From positions 62,001 through 126,000 of the forward strand of contig JACTNA010000003.1 in the NCBI GenBank assembly GCA_014584315.1: 64,000 nt of DNA. The letters run 5' to 3'. The notes under the pieces are model-generated. The model saw nothing but the letters and a program-made list of their open reading frames with translations, ran no database searches and was not told where the DNA came from. This DNA is from Planctomycetota bacterium. GTDB taxonomy: Bacteria > Planctomycetota > Phycisphaerae > Phycisphaerales > UBA1924. Below are positions 43,595-51,712 of this stretch, piece after piece (positions within the stretch are counted from its first letter, which is position 1; each line of letters opens with the position of its first letter). The position numbers and the translations under genes are program-made.

Positions 43595-46120
43595 GTGCCC
43601 ACGCGATCCCTCATCGCCATCGCCGCGGCCGCCCTCGCCGCACTCGCGCCCCACGCCGCGCGCGCCCAGCACGGCGACCAGCCCGGCGAGCGGCAGCCCG
43701 ACCTTCCGCCCGACCTCGACGTCCCGCCCGCGCCCGTCCTCTCTCCCGAGCAGGCCCTCGCCGCATTCGCGATCCAGCCCGGATTCCGCGTCGAACTCGC
43801 CGCCGCCGAGCCGCTCATCGAAGACCCCGTCGCCGCCGCCTTCGACGCCCGCGGCCGGCTCTGGGTCGTCGAAATGCGCTCCTACATGCCCGACCCCGAT
43901 GGCTCAGGCGAACGCACGCCCGTCTCCCGCGTCGTCATCCTCGAAGACACCGACCGCGACGGCCTCTTCGACCACGCCACAACCTTCCTCGACGGCCTCG
44001 TCCTCCCCCGCGCCGTCCGCCCCATGCGCGACGGCGCGCTCATCATCGCCCCCCCCCGACTCATCTTCGCCCGCGACACCACCGGCGACGGGCGCGCCGA
44101 CGAGCAGCGAACCCTCCTCGAAGGCTTCGGCGGCCTCGACAACATCGAGCACGCCGCCAACGGCCTCCTCCCAGGACTCGACAACTGGGTCCACCTCTCC
44201 CAGCACAACACCGAGTTCCGCTTCGACGGCGAGCGCATCATCACCCGCCGCACCCCCGCCCACGGCCAGTGGGGCATCGCAACCGACGACCTCGGCCGAC
44301 TCTACTACACACCCAACTCCGAAGCCCTCCGCACCGACCGCTACCCGAAGCACTACGCCGCCCGCAACCCCGCCCTGCGCCGGCTCCTCGGCGTCGACGA
44401 GTCCGCGACAAGCGACCAGCGCACGTGGCCCGCCCGCGTCACACCCGGCGTCAACCGCGGCTACCGACCCGAAACGCTCACCGACGACTTCCGCCTCCGC
44501 AACCTCACCGCCGCCTGCGGCACGCACATCTACCGCGACACGCTCCTCGGGCCGGGCTTCCTCGGCAACGCCTTCATCTGCGAACCCGCCGGCAACCTCG
44601 TCAAGCGATACCTCCTCGCCGACGACGGCCACGCCGTCCGCGCACGACAGGCGTACGAAGGCGCAGAGTTTCTTACGTCCACCGACGAACGCTTCCGCCC
44701 CGTCTGGGCGCTCACCGGCCCCGACGGCGCGCTCTACATCGTCGACTTCTACCGCGGCATCATCCAGCACCGCATCTACATGACCACCTGGCTCCGACGC
44801 CAGGTCGAAGGCCGCGCCCTCGACCAGCCCATCGGCCTCGGCCGCATCTGGCGCATCGTCCCCGAGCACTTCGAGCCGCGCACAGACCCGCTCCCCCACC
44901 AGGCCGACGACGCCGCGCTCGTCGCCATGCTCGCGCACGAAGCCGGCTGGTGGCGCGACACCGCCCAACGCCTCCTCATCGAACGCCGCGCAACCTCGCA
45001 GGAACCCGCCATCCGCGAACTCGCGCAATCCGGAGAAGACCCGCGCGCCCGCCTCCACGCCCTCTGGACCCTCGAAGGGCTCGGCCTCATCACCCTCGCC
45101 GACGCCCGCCACGCCGCCCGCGACCCCGACCCACCCCTCCGCGCCGCCGCCGCCCGACTCGCCGAACCCTTCCTCGACGACCCCGCCTCGCACGACCTCC
45201 TCCGCGCCCTCGCCGCCGACCCCGCCCGCGACGTGCGCATCCAGGCGGTCCTTTCCATGGGCGAAGCCCCCGCGCGCCTCGCCCTCCTCGCCGAGGCCGT
45301 CTCGATCGCCGACGACCACCGCGTCCGCACCGCCATCGCCGGCGGCCTGCCCGGCCTCGAAGTCGCCTTCATGCGCGCCATGCTCGACTCCGGCGCGTGG
45401 TCGCTCGACTCCCGGCCGGCCCGCGAGATGGTCGCCGAACTCGCCGAGTGCGTCCTGCGCTCCAACTCCCGCCCCGCCCTGCGCGGCCTGCTCGAACTCG
45501 CCGCCGCCGAGGCGGGGCGCGCCCGCTGGTTCGCCGAGGCCGCGCTCGCGCACGTCGTCGAGTCCGCCCGCCTGCGCTCCGACCGCCCGCGTGCGCTCGA
45601 CCTCGACGGCGAGCCGTCGGGCTGGTCCGCGCTCGCCGACGGCGGCGCGCTCGGCGTCTCGCCCCTGGCGCGCACGATCGATGCGCACCTGCGCTGGCCC
45701 GGGCGCGGCGAAGGCGGCGCGCCGGCACCGCTGGGCGGCGAGGCGCTGCGGCTCTTCCAGCGTGGGCGCGCCCTCTACGCCGCCTGCGCCGTCTGCCACC
45801 AGGCCGACGGCCTCGGCGTGCCGCGACAGTTCCCGCCCCTGGCCGGCGCGGACCTCGTCCTCGGCGATCCGGCGACGCTGGCCAGGATCATGCTGCACGG
45901 CATGGAAGGCCCGGTCGAGCGCGACGGCGTCGAGTACGACGGGCTCATGCCCCGCGCGCCGTGGGACGACGCCGAGAGCATCGCCGCCGTGATGACCTAC
46001 ATCCGCCGGTCGTGGGGCAACGAGGCGCCGCCGGTCGAGCCTTCGCTGGTCGAGCGGGTGCGCGAGCGGCACGCCGGGCGCGCGGCGGCGTGGACGGAGG
46101 AGGAGTTGCGGGGCGAATAG
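43595..46120 (+). CDS. PVC-type membrane-bound dehydrogenase/cytochrome c (haem-binding) protein
   Basis: An 841-residue exported protein from a GTG start, with signal peptide RSLIAIAAAALAALAPHAARA. Residues about 60-440 form the beta-propeller 'PVC-type membrane-bound dehydrogenase' domain (FAIQPGFRVELAAAEPLIEDPVAAAFDARGRLWVVEM, DTDRDGLFD, NGLLPGLDNWVHLSQ, GPDGALYIVDFYRGIIQHR). A HEAT-repeat helical domain follows (about 480-670) and a cytochrome c domain ends it, with haem site CAVCHQ and later Met ligand candidates in GLMPRAPW. Such proteins probably oxidise sugars or alcohols in planctomycetes; substrate unknown. The GC-skew of the window changes sign within this gene's last third. Confidence 0.9.
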   Translation: MPTRSLIAIAAAALAALAPHAARAQHGDQPGERQPDLPPDLDVPPAPVLSPEQALAAFAIQPGFRVELAAAEPLIEDPVAAAFDARGRLWVVEMRSYMPDPDGSGERTPVSRVVILEDTDRDGLFDHATTFLDGLVLPRAVRPMRDGALIIAPPRLIFARDTTGDGRADEQRTLLEGFGGLDNIEHAANGLLPGLDNWVHLSQHNTEFRFDGERIITRRTPAHGQWGIATDDLGRLYYTPNSEALRTDRYPKHYAARNPALRRLLGVDESATSDQRTWPARVTPGVNRGYRPETLTDDFRLRNLTAACGTHIYRDTLLGPGFLGNAFICEPAGNLVKRYLLADDGHAVRARQAYEGAEFLTSTDERFRPVWALTGPDGALYIVDFYRGIIQHRIYMTTWLRRQVEGRALDQPIGLGRIWRIVPEHFEPRTDPLPHQADDAALVAMLAHEAGWWRDTAQRLLIERRATSQEPAIRELAQSGEDPRARLHALWTLEGLGLITLADARHAARDPDPPLRAAAARLAEPFLDDPASHDLLRALAADPARDVRIQAVLSMGEAPARLALLAEAVSIADDHRVRTAIAGGLPGLEVAFMRAMLDSGAWSLDSRPAREMVAELAECVLRSNSRPALRGLLELAAAEAGRARWFAEAALAHVVESARLRSDRPRALDLDGEPSGWSALADGGALGVSPLARTIDAHLRWPGRGEGGAPAPLGGEALRLFQRGRALYAACAVCHQADGLGVPRQFPPLAGADLVLGDPATLARIMLHGMEGPVERDGVEYDGLMPRAPWDDAESIAAVMTYIRRSWGNEAPPVEPSLVERVRERHAGRAAAWTEEELRGE

Positions 46121-46148
46121 ACTTGGCCCGAACCGTGGAGGAGCCGCC

Positions 46149-47447
46149 ATGACCGCCGCGACCGCGCACCCGTTCGACGCCCGCACCGACGAGACGCTCG
46201 AGATGCTCCGGCGCACGGGGCAGTACAAGCGCCTGCGGACGCTCCGCTCGCCCATGGACGCGGTCGTGCGCATGCGCACCGAGGACGGCGGCGAGCGCGA
46301 GTGCCTCTGCTTCTGCTCGAACAACTACCTGGGACTCGCCAACCACCCCGAGGTCGTCGAGGCCGGGATCAAGGCCCTCCGGGACTACGGCGCGGGGACG
46401 GCGTCGGTGCGGTTCATCTGCGGCACCTTCGAGCCGCACGAGCGCCTCGAAGCGACGATCGCGCGGTACATGGGGACCGAGTCGGCGTACACCTTCGTCT
46501 CGTGCTGGAACGCGACCGAGGCGCTCTTCCCGACGTTCTGCGAGGGCGGCGACGTCATCATCTCGGACGAACTGAACCACGCCTGCATCATCGATTCGAT
46601 CCGTCTGACGCCGCAGATCAAGAAGGGCGTGCACAAGGCGGTGTTCCGGCACGGCGACCTGGATGCGCTCGAGCAGCGGCTGGTCGAGGCGCAGCAGAAC
46701 GACGAGATCACGGGGCAGGCGTGGGTGGTGACGGACGGCGTGTTCAGCATGGAGGGGGACGTCGCCAACCTGCCCGAGATCCGCGCCCTGTGCGACAAGT
46801 ACGACGCGCTGCTGGTGGTGGACGACTCGCACGGGCACGGCGTGATGGGGACGCTCGGACGCGGCACGCACGAGCACTTCGGGATGATCGACCCGCTCAA
46901 GCCCGGCACGCCGCACGCGCGCGACGCGGCCCATCCGGTGACGGAGTGCCTGCGCGAGTCGGTCGCGCCGGGGCGGGTGGACTACTTCACCGGCACGCTC
47001 GGCAAGGCGCTGGGGGGCGGGGCGGGCGGGTTCATCGCCGGGCCGAAGCGCGGCGCGGAACTGGTCGTGCAGCGCGGGCGCCCGACGCTCTTCTCGAACG
47101 CGCTGCCGGTCACGGTGGCGGCGTCGGCGAACGCGGCGATCGAGGTCCTGCTGCGCGAGCCGGAGCGGGTGGCGCGACTGCGAGAGAACGTGGCGTACGC
47201 GCGGCGGAAGATCGGCGAGGCGGGGTTCGAGGTGCTGGAGTCGCCGACCGCCATCTGCCCGATCATCGTGCACGACACGGCCAGGGCGATCGCGATGAGC
47301 GGGCGCCTGCTGGAGATGGGCGTGTTCGTGATCGGGTTCGGCTACCCGGTCGTCCCCGAGGGCCACGCGCGGCTCCGCGTGCAGGTCTCGGCGGCGCACA
47401 CGATCGCGCACATCGATGCGCTGGTCGATGCGCTGAAGAAACTGTAA
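46149..47447 (+). CDS. kbl: 2-amino-3-ketobutyrate CoA ligase (glycine C-acetyltransferase)
   Basis: A 432-residue PLP-dependent alpha-oxoamine synthase. It resembles E. coli Kbl closely: NNYLGLANHPEVVEAGIKAL, GTASVRFICGTFEPHERLEA, VVTDGVFSMEGDVANLPEI, LLVVDDSHGHGVMG and FTGTLGKALGGGAGG with the PLP-binding Lys. It cleaves 2-amino-3-oxobutyrate with CoA to glycine and acetyl-CoA. An insertion of about 25 residues (HFGMIDPLKPGTPHARDA) precedes VDYFTGT. No threonine dehydrogenase gene is adjacent; serine palmitoyltransferase or BioF activity is a less likely alternative. GGAGGAG precedes the ATG and a TAGACT box lies about 30 bases upstream. Confidence 0.88.
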   Translation: MTAATAHPFDARTDETLEMLRRTGQYKRLRTLRSPMDAVVRMRTEDGGERECLCFCSNNYLGLANHPEVVEAGIKALRDYGAGTASVRFICGTFEPHERLEATIARYMGTESAYTFVSCWNATEALFPTFCEGGDVIISDELNHACIIDSIRLTPQIKKGVHKAVFRHGDLDALEQRLVEAQQNDEITGQAWVVTDGVFSMEGDVANLPEIRALCDKYDALLVVDDSHGHGVMGTLGRGTHEHFGMIDPLKPGTPHARDAAHPVTECLRESVAPGRVDYFTGTLGKALGGGAGGFIAGPKRGAELVVQRGRPTLFSNALPVTVAASANAAIEVLLREPERVARLRENVAYARRKIGEAGFEVLESPTAICPIIVHDTARAIAMSGRLLEMGVFVIGFGYPVVPEGHARLRVQVSAAHTIAHIDALVDALKKL

Positions 47448-47584
47448 ACGGACTCACCACAGAGGCACAGAGGGCGCAGAGAGAAAGCGGTGTTGCCACG
47501 GATGAACACAGATGGACACAGATGAGAGGGAAGTGGACAAAGGCAGGTGGACATGATACAGGAGTGATCCCACGTCGTTCCGAG

Positions 47585-47689
47585 TACTATCTCGGCCACG
47601 GTTGTCTTGACGATCGGAACGCGGACGGACCCTGGGTTTGCCGGTGGAAATCGTTTCAGAAGATGCCAACCCAACGGTGGCCGGAGTAG
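47585..47689 (+). repeat. 105-bp direct repeat, copy A
   Basis: Starts TACTATCTCGGCC and ends GGCCGGAGTAG. It aligns without gaps to copy B at 48101-48205: 79 of 105 bases identical by hand count, with 22 of 26 differences transitions. The ends can pair, closing a hairpin-like structure. Confidence 0.75.
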
Positions 47690-47751
47690 CATGTCGCTTG
47701 TTCGGGTGGACACGGCGGTTGGGTTCGCTTGCCGGGGATTCGCTTCGATCT

Positions 47752-48063
47752 ATGACCAGCGAACACACAACGTATCGCAAGCAGCTTCGCATAACGTTGC
47801 TTAGAGTAATCGACTCCGCTGAACGTGAACGTTTTCAGCGTGCATTTCCATTTCTTGATGCACAAGCAGAGCTGACTGCGGAACTGCGGACATACTATAC
47901 CGACGAGCTTCTGGCGTATCCGTTGTTTGTCAGCGAGTTCTCGCCACAGGAGCTTGAAATGATATCGCAGTGCATTCATGACATTCAAGACTCTAACGAA
48001 TGGGATGCGATCGTTGAGTGTAGCAAGAGGCTTCTTTACTCCTTGCCCGAGCAGCGGAGATGA
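47752..48063 (+). CDS. Small orphan protein inside the repeat cassette
   Basis: A 103-residue product: MTSEHTTYRKQLRITLLRVI, then ERFQRAFPFLDAQAELTAEL and SQCIHDIQDSNEWDAIVECS, ending LPEQRR. It looks like a small all-helical soluble protein with normal composition, unlike shadow frames. GC is much lower than in the flanking kbl and cinA genes, suggesting transfer. No domain is recognised. It has no clear ribosome site. It sits exactly between the two 105-bp repeats, so it may be cargo of that element. Confidence 0.55.
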   Translation: MTSEHTTYRKQLRITLLRVIDSAERERFQRAFPFLDAQAELTAELRTYYTDELLAYPLFVSEFSPQELEMISQCIHDIQDSNEWDAIVECSKRLLYSLPEQRR

Positions 48064-48100
48064 GGGGTCGTGTATCTGCCCGCTTCGACCTGCGATACAT

Positions 48101-48205
48101 TACTACTCCGGCCATGATTGTTTCGACGGTCGGAACGTGGGCAGACCCTGGACCTGCCGGTGAACGTTGCTTCTGAAAGTGTCAAACCAAAGGTAGCCGG
48201 AGTAG
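48101..48205 (+). repeat. 105-bp direct repeat, copy B
   Basis: Starts TACTACTCCGGCC and ends TAGCCGGAGTAG; the ends (ACTACTCCGGC/GCCGGAGTAGT) are inverted repeats. Same orientation as copy A. Confidence 0.75.
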
Positions 48206-48265
48206 TAACCTGTTTCTTGTTTGTACGCATCTGTGGCGGGATTCTCTCCGTCTCTGTGGTGAGTC

Positions 48266-49615
48266 ATGCTCATGCCAGACGAGCACACAGCCTGCGTCAT
48301 CATCTCCATCGGCGACGAGTTGACGCTGGGGCAGTCGCTGGACACGAACTCGCGGTGGCTCTCGGCGCGGCTGCTGGAGCACGGGATCGTGACGGCCCGG
48401 CACGTGACGGTGCCGGACGACGCGGGGGCGATCGGGCGGGTGGTGCGCGAGGGCGCGGCGGATGCGCCGCTCGTGATCTCGTCCGGCGGTCTCGGGCCGA
48501 CGGAGGACGACCTGACGCGCGTCGCGCTCGCGGCCGCGTTGGGGGATGAACTGGTCGAGGACGCGGATGCGCTGCGTGCGATCGGGGCGTGGTACGCGGC
48601 GCGCGGGGCGCGGATGCCGGCGACGAACCGGGTGCAGGCGTTGCGGCCGCGCGGGGCGGCGTGCCTGGCGAACGGGCACGGGACAGCGCCGGGGCTTCGG
48701 GCGCGGTTGGGGGGGGCGGACGTCTTCTGCCTGCCGGGACCGCCGCGGGAGATGCGGCCGATGTTCGAGGCGAGCGTGCTGCCCGCGTTGCGGCCGCCGC
48801 CGGGCCGCGTCGTGCGGACGCGCGCGCTGCCGACGTTCGGGTACGGCGAGTCGCGGGTGGCGGAGTTGCTGGGCGACCTGATGCGGCGCGGGCGCAACCC
48901 GCTGGTGGGGACGACGGCGTCGGCGGGCGTGGTGACGGTGCGGCTGCGGTACGAGGGGGGGGCCGCCGAGGCGGACGCCGCGCTCGCGTCGGCGGAGCGG
49001 GCCGTCCGGGCCGCGCTGGGTCTTGCCGTGCTGACGCCGGATGGCGAGACGCGCGAGCGCACGCTGGCGGAGGTCGTGCTGGACCTGCTGAAGGATCGGC
49101 GCGAGACGCTGGCGGTGGCGGAGAGTTGCACGGGCGGGCTGCTGGGCGCGATGCTGACGGAGGTCCCGGGATCGTCGGGCGCGTTCGCGGGGGGCTGGAT
49201 CACCTACACGAACGCGATGAAGCACGCGGAACTGGGCGTGCCGGACCGGTTCGTGCCGGAGGAGCCGGACCCGCGTGCTCCGGGGGCCGTGAGCGAGGAG
49301 ACCGCGCGTGCGATGGCGCTGGGGTGCCGGGAGCGGGCGCGGTTCGTGCTGCGCGGTGCGCCGGGCGTGGACCATGCGCTGGCGGTCACGGGCGTGGCGG
49401 GGCCGGAGGGAGGGACGGAGGCCAAGCCGGTGGGGACGGTGTGGGTGTGCCGGGCGAGCCGCGACGGGACCGTGGACGCGCGGCGGTTCCTGTTCCGGGG
49501 GGGGCGTGACGCGGTGCGCACGTGGTCGGCGATGAGCGCACTGGGGATGCTGCGGCTGAAGTTGCTGGGGGCGGAGATGGAGTTGCTTGGGGAGGTGGAG
49601 AGGGGGGAGGGGTGA
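48266..49615 (+). CDS. cinA: CinA-like protein (molybdopterin-binding fold plus NMN deamidase)
   Basis: A 449-residue CinA protein. The N-terminal MoCF-like domain has IISIGDELTLGQSLDTNSRWLSARLLEHG, VISSGGLGPTEDDLTR, NGHGTAPGL and FCLPGPPREMRPMF, linked to ADP-ribose pyrophosphatase activity; the C-terminal PncC domain has VAESCTGGLLGAMLTEVPGSS, GGWITYTNAMK and VTGVAGPEGGTEAKPVGTVW, which deamidates NMN in NAD salvage. The first ATG lies directly at the end of the repeat cassette; a second ATG two codons on (MPDEHTA) is equally possible. A link to DprA and competence is known in Gram-positives. Confidence 0.92.
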   Translation: MLMPDEHTACVIISIGDELTLGQSLDTNSRWLSARLLEHGIVTARHVTVPDDAGAIGRVVREGAADAPLVISSGGLGPTEDDLTRVALAAALGDELVEDADALRAIGAWYAARGARMPATNRVQALRPRGAACLANGHGTAPGLRARLGGADVFCLPGPPREMRPMFEASVLPALRPPPGRVVRTRALPTFGYGESRVAELLGDLMRRGRNPLVGTTASAGVVTVRLRYEGGAAEADAALASAERAVRAALGLAVLTPDGETRERTLAEVVLDLLKDRRETLAVAESCTGGLLGAMLTEVPGSSGAFAGGWITYTNAMKHAELGVPDRFVPEEPDPRAPGAVSEETARAMALGCRERARFVLRGAPGVDHALAVTGVAGPEGGTEAKPVGTVWVCRASRDGTVDARRFLFRGGRDAVRTWSAMSALGMLRLKLLGAEMELLGEVERGEG

Positions 49616-49768
49616 CTTGGGGATGGCATCAAGGCATGAGGCATCGAGGCATCGAGTGGGGGTCAGGGTTCGGCGCGGAGGGCGGTGACAATGCCGCAAC
49701 TCAAGAGTGAGCGCGTAGTCAACAGCACTCAGGGTGCGGGCGTGCTCCGTCGCTTGCGTGTCCGCGGC
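49616..49768. other. Short intergenic region with GGCATC repeats
   Basis: Holds a GGCATCAAGGCATGAGGCAT-like run of four short units after cinA and no gene. Confidence 0.5.
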
Positions 49769-50098
49769 TCAGAGAACCTTCGGAATCTGGATGAGTTCAC
49801 GGGGCTTTAGTTCCCCGAGGGCGTGGAGCAAGTCCGGTATGAGCGGCCGCAGATCGTCGAGCGTATTGGAAGGGGCGTGAATCAGTACGAGCGACAACGG
49901 GAGTTGAGAGGTGTTCTGCTGATGTGGGATGCCCGAGTCCAAGGTCAACATGGCGTCGAAGTCTTCGCGGGCGGCGGCCGACATGAGTTCGCCGTTCTCC
50001 AGGCCTTTCCAGCCCATGTAGGCGACGGTGAATACGTCATGGCCGGGGAGGAAATGCCGGAGATCGTGCGGCAGGTTCTCATCGCGAAGCAGCTTCAT
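49769..50098 (-). CDS. DUF5615 PIN-like toxin
   Basis: A 109-residue protein starting MKLLRDENLPHDLRHFLPGH, with the DUF5615/Mut7-C-like PIN signature: Asp in LLRDENLP, then VFTVAYMGWKGLENGELMSAA and DFDAMLTLDSGIPHQQN, giving the conserved D-E-D-D set. Members are predicted RNases acting as toxins. Its ATG overlaps the stop of the upstream DUF433 gene by four bases (ATGA), a standard toxin-antitoxin arrangement. GC is lower than in neighbours. Confidence 0.85.
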   Translation of the reverse strand: MKLLRDENLPHDLRHFLPGHDVFTVAYMGWKGLENGELMSAAAREDFDAMLTLDSGIPHQQNTSQLPLSLVLIHAPSNTLDDLRPLIPDLLHALGELKPRELIQIPKVL

Positions 50099-50313
50099 CC
50101 TGCTGCGCGATCCGGCTCGGCGGGTAGGCGGCTCTTGGCCATGTCAAGGACGGCTTCGACCTGCTCTCGGGTCACGGTGGGGAACTGTGAGAGGAAGTAG
50201 TCAACTGTGTAACCGCGGCGGAGATGTTCGAAGAGGGACTCGACAGGGACGCGCGTGCCGGCGAAGCAGGGCGTACCACCGAGGATGTTCGGGTTGGTCC
50301 GGATGGGGTTCAC
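50095..50313 (-). CDS. DUF433 antitoxin
   Basis: A 72-residue DUF433 protein from a GTG start: NPNILGGTPCFAGTRVPVESLFEHL matches the family signature (P-x-I-x-x-G-x-P-x-x-x-G-T-R-I-P), followed by FLSQFPTVTREQVEAVLDMAK, a helix-turn-helix-like fold. It is expected to bind the downstream DUF5615 toxin and to repress the operon. A palindromic operator was not identified. No Shine-Dalgarno precedes the GTG. Confidence 0.82.
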   Translation of the reverse strand: MNPIRTNPNILGGTPCFAGTRVPVESLFEHLRRGYTVDYFLSQFPTVTREQVEAVLDMAKSRLPAEPDRAAG

Positions 50314-50383
50314 GGGAGGATTGTATCGGAACGGCGCGGGGCGAACCAGTGCGGAGTGCTGGGTGCGCGCCGGTGGAGGCGGA

Positions 50384-50956
50384 CTATCGCTCTTGCTTGG
50401 GGTGTGGTTCGGCCCTGACCTGGCCGGTCTCGGTGTCGATGACGAGTCGTCCCCAGCGGACGGGAACGGCGAGGCGGCCGTCGGGGAGCGGGTCGGGCTT
50501 CGCGGGCGGGCGGCGCGAGTCGAGGTTGAGCCAGCGGATGTCGGGGTCGTGGATGTCGCTGGTGCCGACGCGGAGGCTGCGGCGCGCCCACTCGGGCGGG
50601 ACCTGGAGGAGCGCGATGGTGGGGTCGATGGAGACGACGGTGGCGTTGCCGGGGAAGAAGTGGCCGGGCGTTCGCTCGTCGGTCCACCATTCGTGGAAGT
50701 AGCGCTCTGCCTTGCGGCGGAGTTGGTCGAGCGAGACGTGGCGGCCGCCCGCGGCGTAGTGCAGGCCGCGGTGCGTGCCCTTGACAAAGTCGGACGGTTC
50801 GGTCTCGTGGACGGTGGCGCGGACGCCGGGTGCGACCCAGGGGGCGTCGAGTTGTTTGTGGGTGGGGGCGAGGCCGGCGCGGTGGGGGCCGCAGGCGGGG
50901 AGGATGCTGGCGGCGGCACCGAGGGCGATGTCCATGGCGTGGGGTCGTGAGACCAT
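50384..50956 (-). CDS. Putative lipoprotein of unknown function
   Basis: A 190-residue product MVSRPHAMDIALGAAASILPACGP, whose second ATG (50935) would place a lipobox-like ILPAC well. The mature part has YAAGGRHVSLDQLRRKAERYFHEWWTDER, VVSIDPTIALLQVPPEWARRSLRVGTSD and VRWGRLVIDTETGQVRAEPHPKQER, an alpha/beta pattern without a recognised family. The start is supported by the TACACT box six bases upstream. Confidence 0.68.
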   Translation of the reverse strand: MVSRPHAMDIALGAAASILPACGPHRAGLAPTHKQLDAPWVAPGVRATVHETEPSDFVKGTHRGLHYAAGGRHVSLDQLRRKAERYFHEWWTDERTPGHFFPGNATVVSIDPTIALLQVPPEWARRSLRVGTSDIHDPDIRWLNLDSRRPPAKPDPLPDGRLAVPVRWGRLVIDTETGQVRAEPHPKQER

Positions 50957-50962
50957 GGGGCG

Positions 50963-50968
50963 AGTGTA
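50963..50968 (-). promoter_or_regulatory. Candidate -10 box, leaderless start of lipoprotein
   Basis: TACACT on the minus strand is six bases before the ATG at 50956. Confidence 0.4.
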
Positions 50969-51034
50969 ACGGGCCGGACCGCAGGCGGCGGCAGTTGTTA
51001 GACTGCGCGGGGCGCTCATGACAGGAGGCGTGCC

Positions 51035-51415
51035 ATGAACATTCCGAACGTCGCCAAGTACCAGAAGTGGCTCATTCTCGCGATCGCGGCGCAGTTGGGG
51101 GCGGTGGCGATCCGCGTGTGGCTGACGCTCGCGGCGGGCGAGGAAGTGAACGACGCCGGCTCGGTTGCCGCGCTGGGGGGTGCGCTGCTGATGCTGATGG
51201 TGCAGTTGGGTGCGGGCGTGTTCGGGCTGGTCATGCTGATCCTGTTGATGAGCGCGCTTGACCGGCCGATCGTGTCGCGCGTGCTGGCGGGGATTTCGCA
51301 GTTCATCCCTCTGGTGGGGCTGATCGTCCTCTTGTTTGTGAATCAGCGCGCGACGAGGGTGCTTCGCGAGAACGGGTACCACGTCGGGTTCCTCGGGGCG
51401 TCGAAGCGGGGTTGA
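51035..51415 (+). CDS. Small membrane protein of unknown function
   Basis: A 126-residue protein with three hydrophobic segments (LILAIAAQLGAVAIRVWLTLAA, GGALLMLMVQLGAGVFGLVMLILLMSAL and ISQFIPLVGLIVLLFVN) and a basic C-terminus RENGYHVGFLGASKRG. The long helix pair resembles other short planctomycete membrane proteins, but no family is recognised. A strong AGGAGG lies seven bases before the ATG and a TAGACT box about 30 bases upstream. Confidence 0.75.
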   Translation: MNIPNVAKYQKWLILAIAAQLGAVAIRVWLTLAAGEEVNDAGSVAALGGALLMLMVQLGAGVFGLVMLILLMSALDRPIVSRVLAGISQFIPLVGLIVLLFVNQRATRVLRENGYHVGFLGASKRG

Positions 51416-51597
51416 GCGTCGTCGGAACGGCACGGCGCGAGCGGCGTGACGGCAACGTGTGATCCGCGTCCGGCTTCGAAGGCTTTGCGACGGCCCGAAC
51501 GGCCACACGGCCAAGGTGGGTTGATCGGCGGTTCGGCACTCGCTTGCGCTTCGTGCTCTGACGTGCTTCGTGCTCTGAGGGGCGGTTCGTCGCGCCT

Positions 51598-51705
51598 GCA
51601 GGCGGCCAGGACACCGGGGGCACCGGATGACGGCCGCTTATGGCTGCTGCGGTCAAGCCCTGACCAGGTTCACGGGCCACCCGTGCACCGGGCCCGGCCG
51701 CCTGC
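51598..51705 (-). ncRNA. ffs: Bacterial small signal recognition particle RNA
   Basis: On the minus strand the 108-base RNA begins GCAGGCGGCC and ends GGCCGCCTGC, a perfect 10-bp closing helix. The centre reads GTGAACCTGGTCAGG, GCTTGACCGC, AGCAGCCATAAG: the GGTCAGG and AGCAGCC halves of the SRP54 (Ffh) binding internal loop are conserved, while the usual GGAA apical tetraloop is replaced. Strands GGGCCCGG...CCGGTGCCCC form the outer helix. It binds Ffh for co-translational targeting. It was not called as a gene by any coding frame. Confidence 0.88.
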
Positions 51706-51712
51706 GGGGGCG

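Larger units (their letters stand above)
47451..48265. mobile_element. Inverted-repeat-bounded 815-bp cassette (putative non-autonomous element)
   Basis: GACTCACCACAGAG at 47451-47464 and its exact reverse complement at 48252-48265 bound the segment, beginning three bases after the kbl stop and ending at the cinA start. Inside are a 'CACGGATGAACACAG' dispersed-repeat tract, two 105-bp direct repeats (47585-47689, 48101-48205) and one orphan gene between them. No transposase is encoded and no target duplication is evident. It could also be just a cluster of common intergenic repeats. Confidence 0.45.

Noticed and set aside
46149..47447. 8-amino-7-oxononanoate synthase (bioF) as alternative call
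   Set aside because: Motifs such as MASVRFICGT-like and GTLGKALGGGAGG match Kbl more closely, and no biotin genes are near.
48103..49203. 366-residue minus-strand frame opposite cinA
   Set aside because: It is a Ser/Arg-rich shadow of cinA that reads through the 105-bp repeat.
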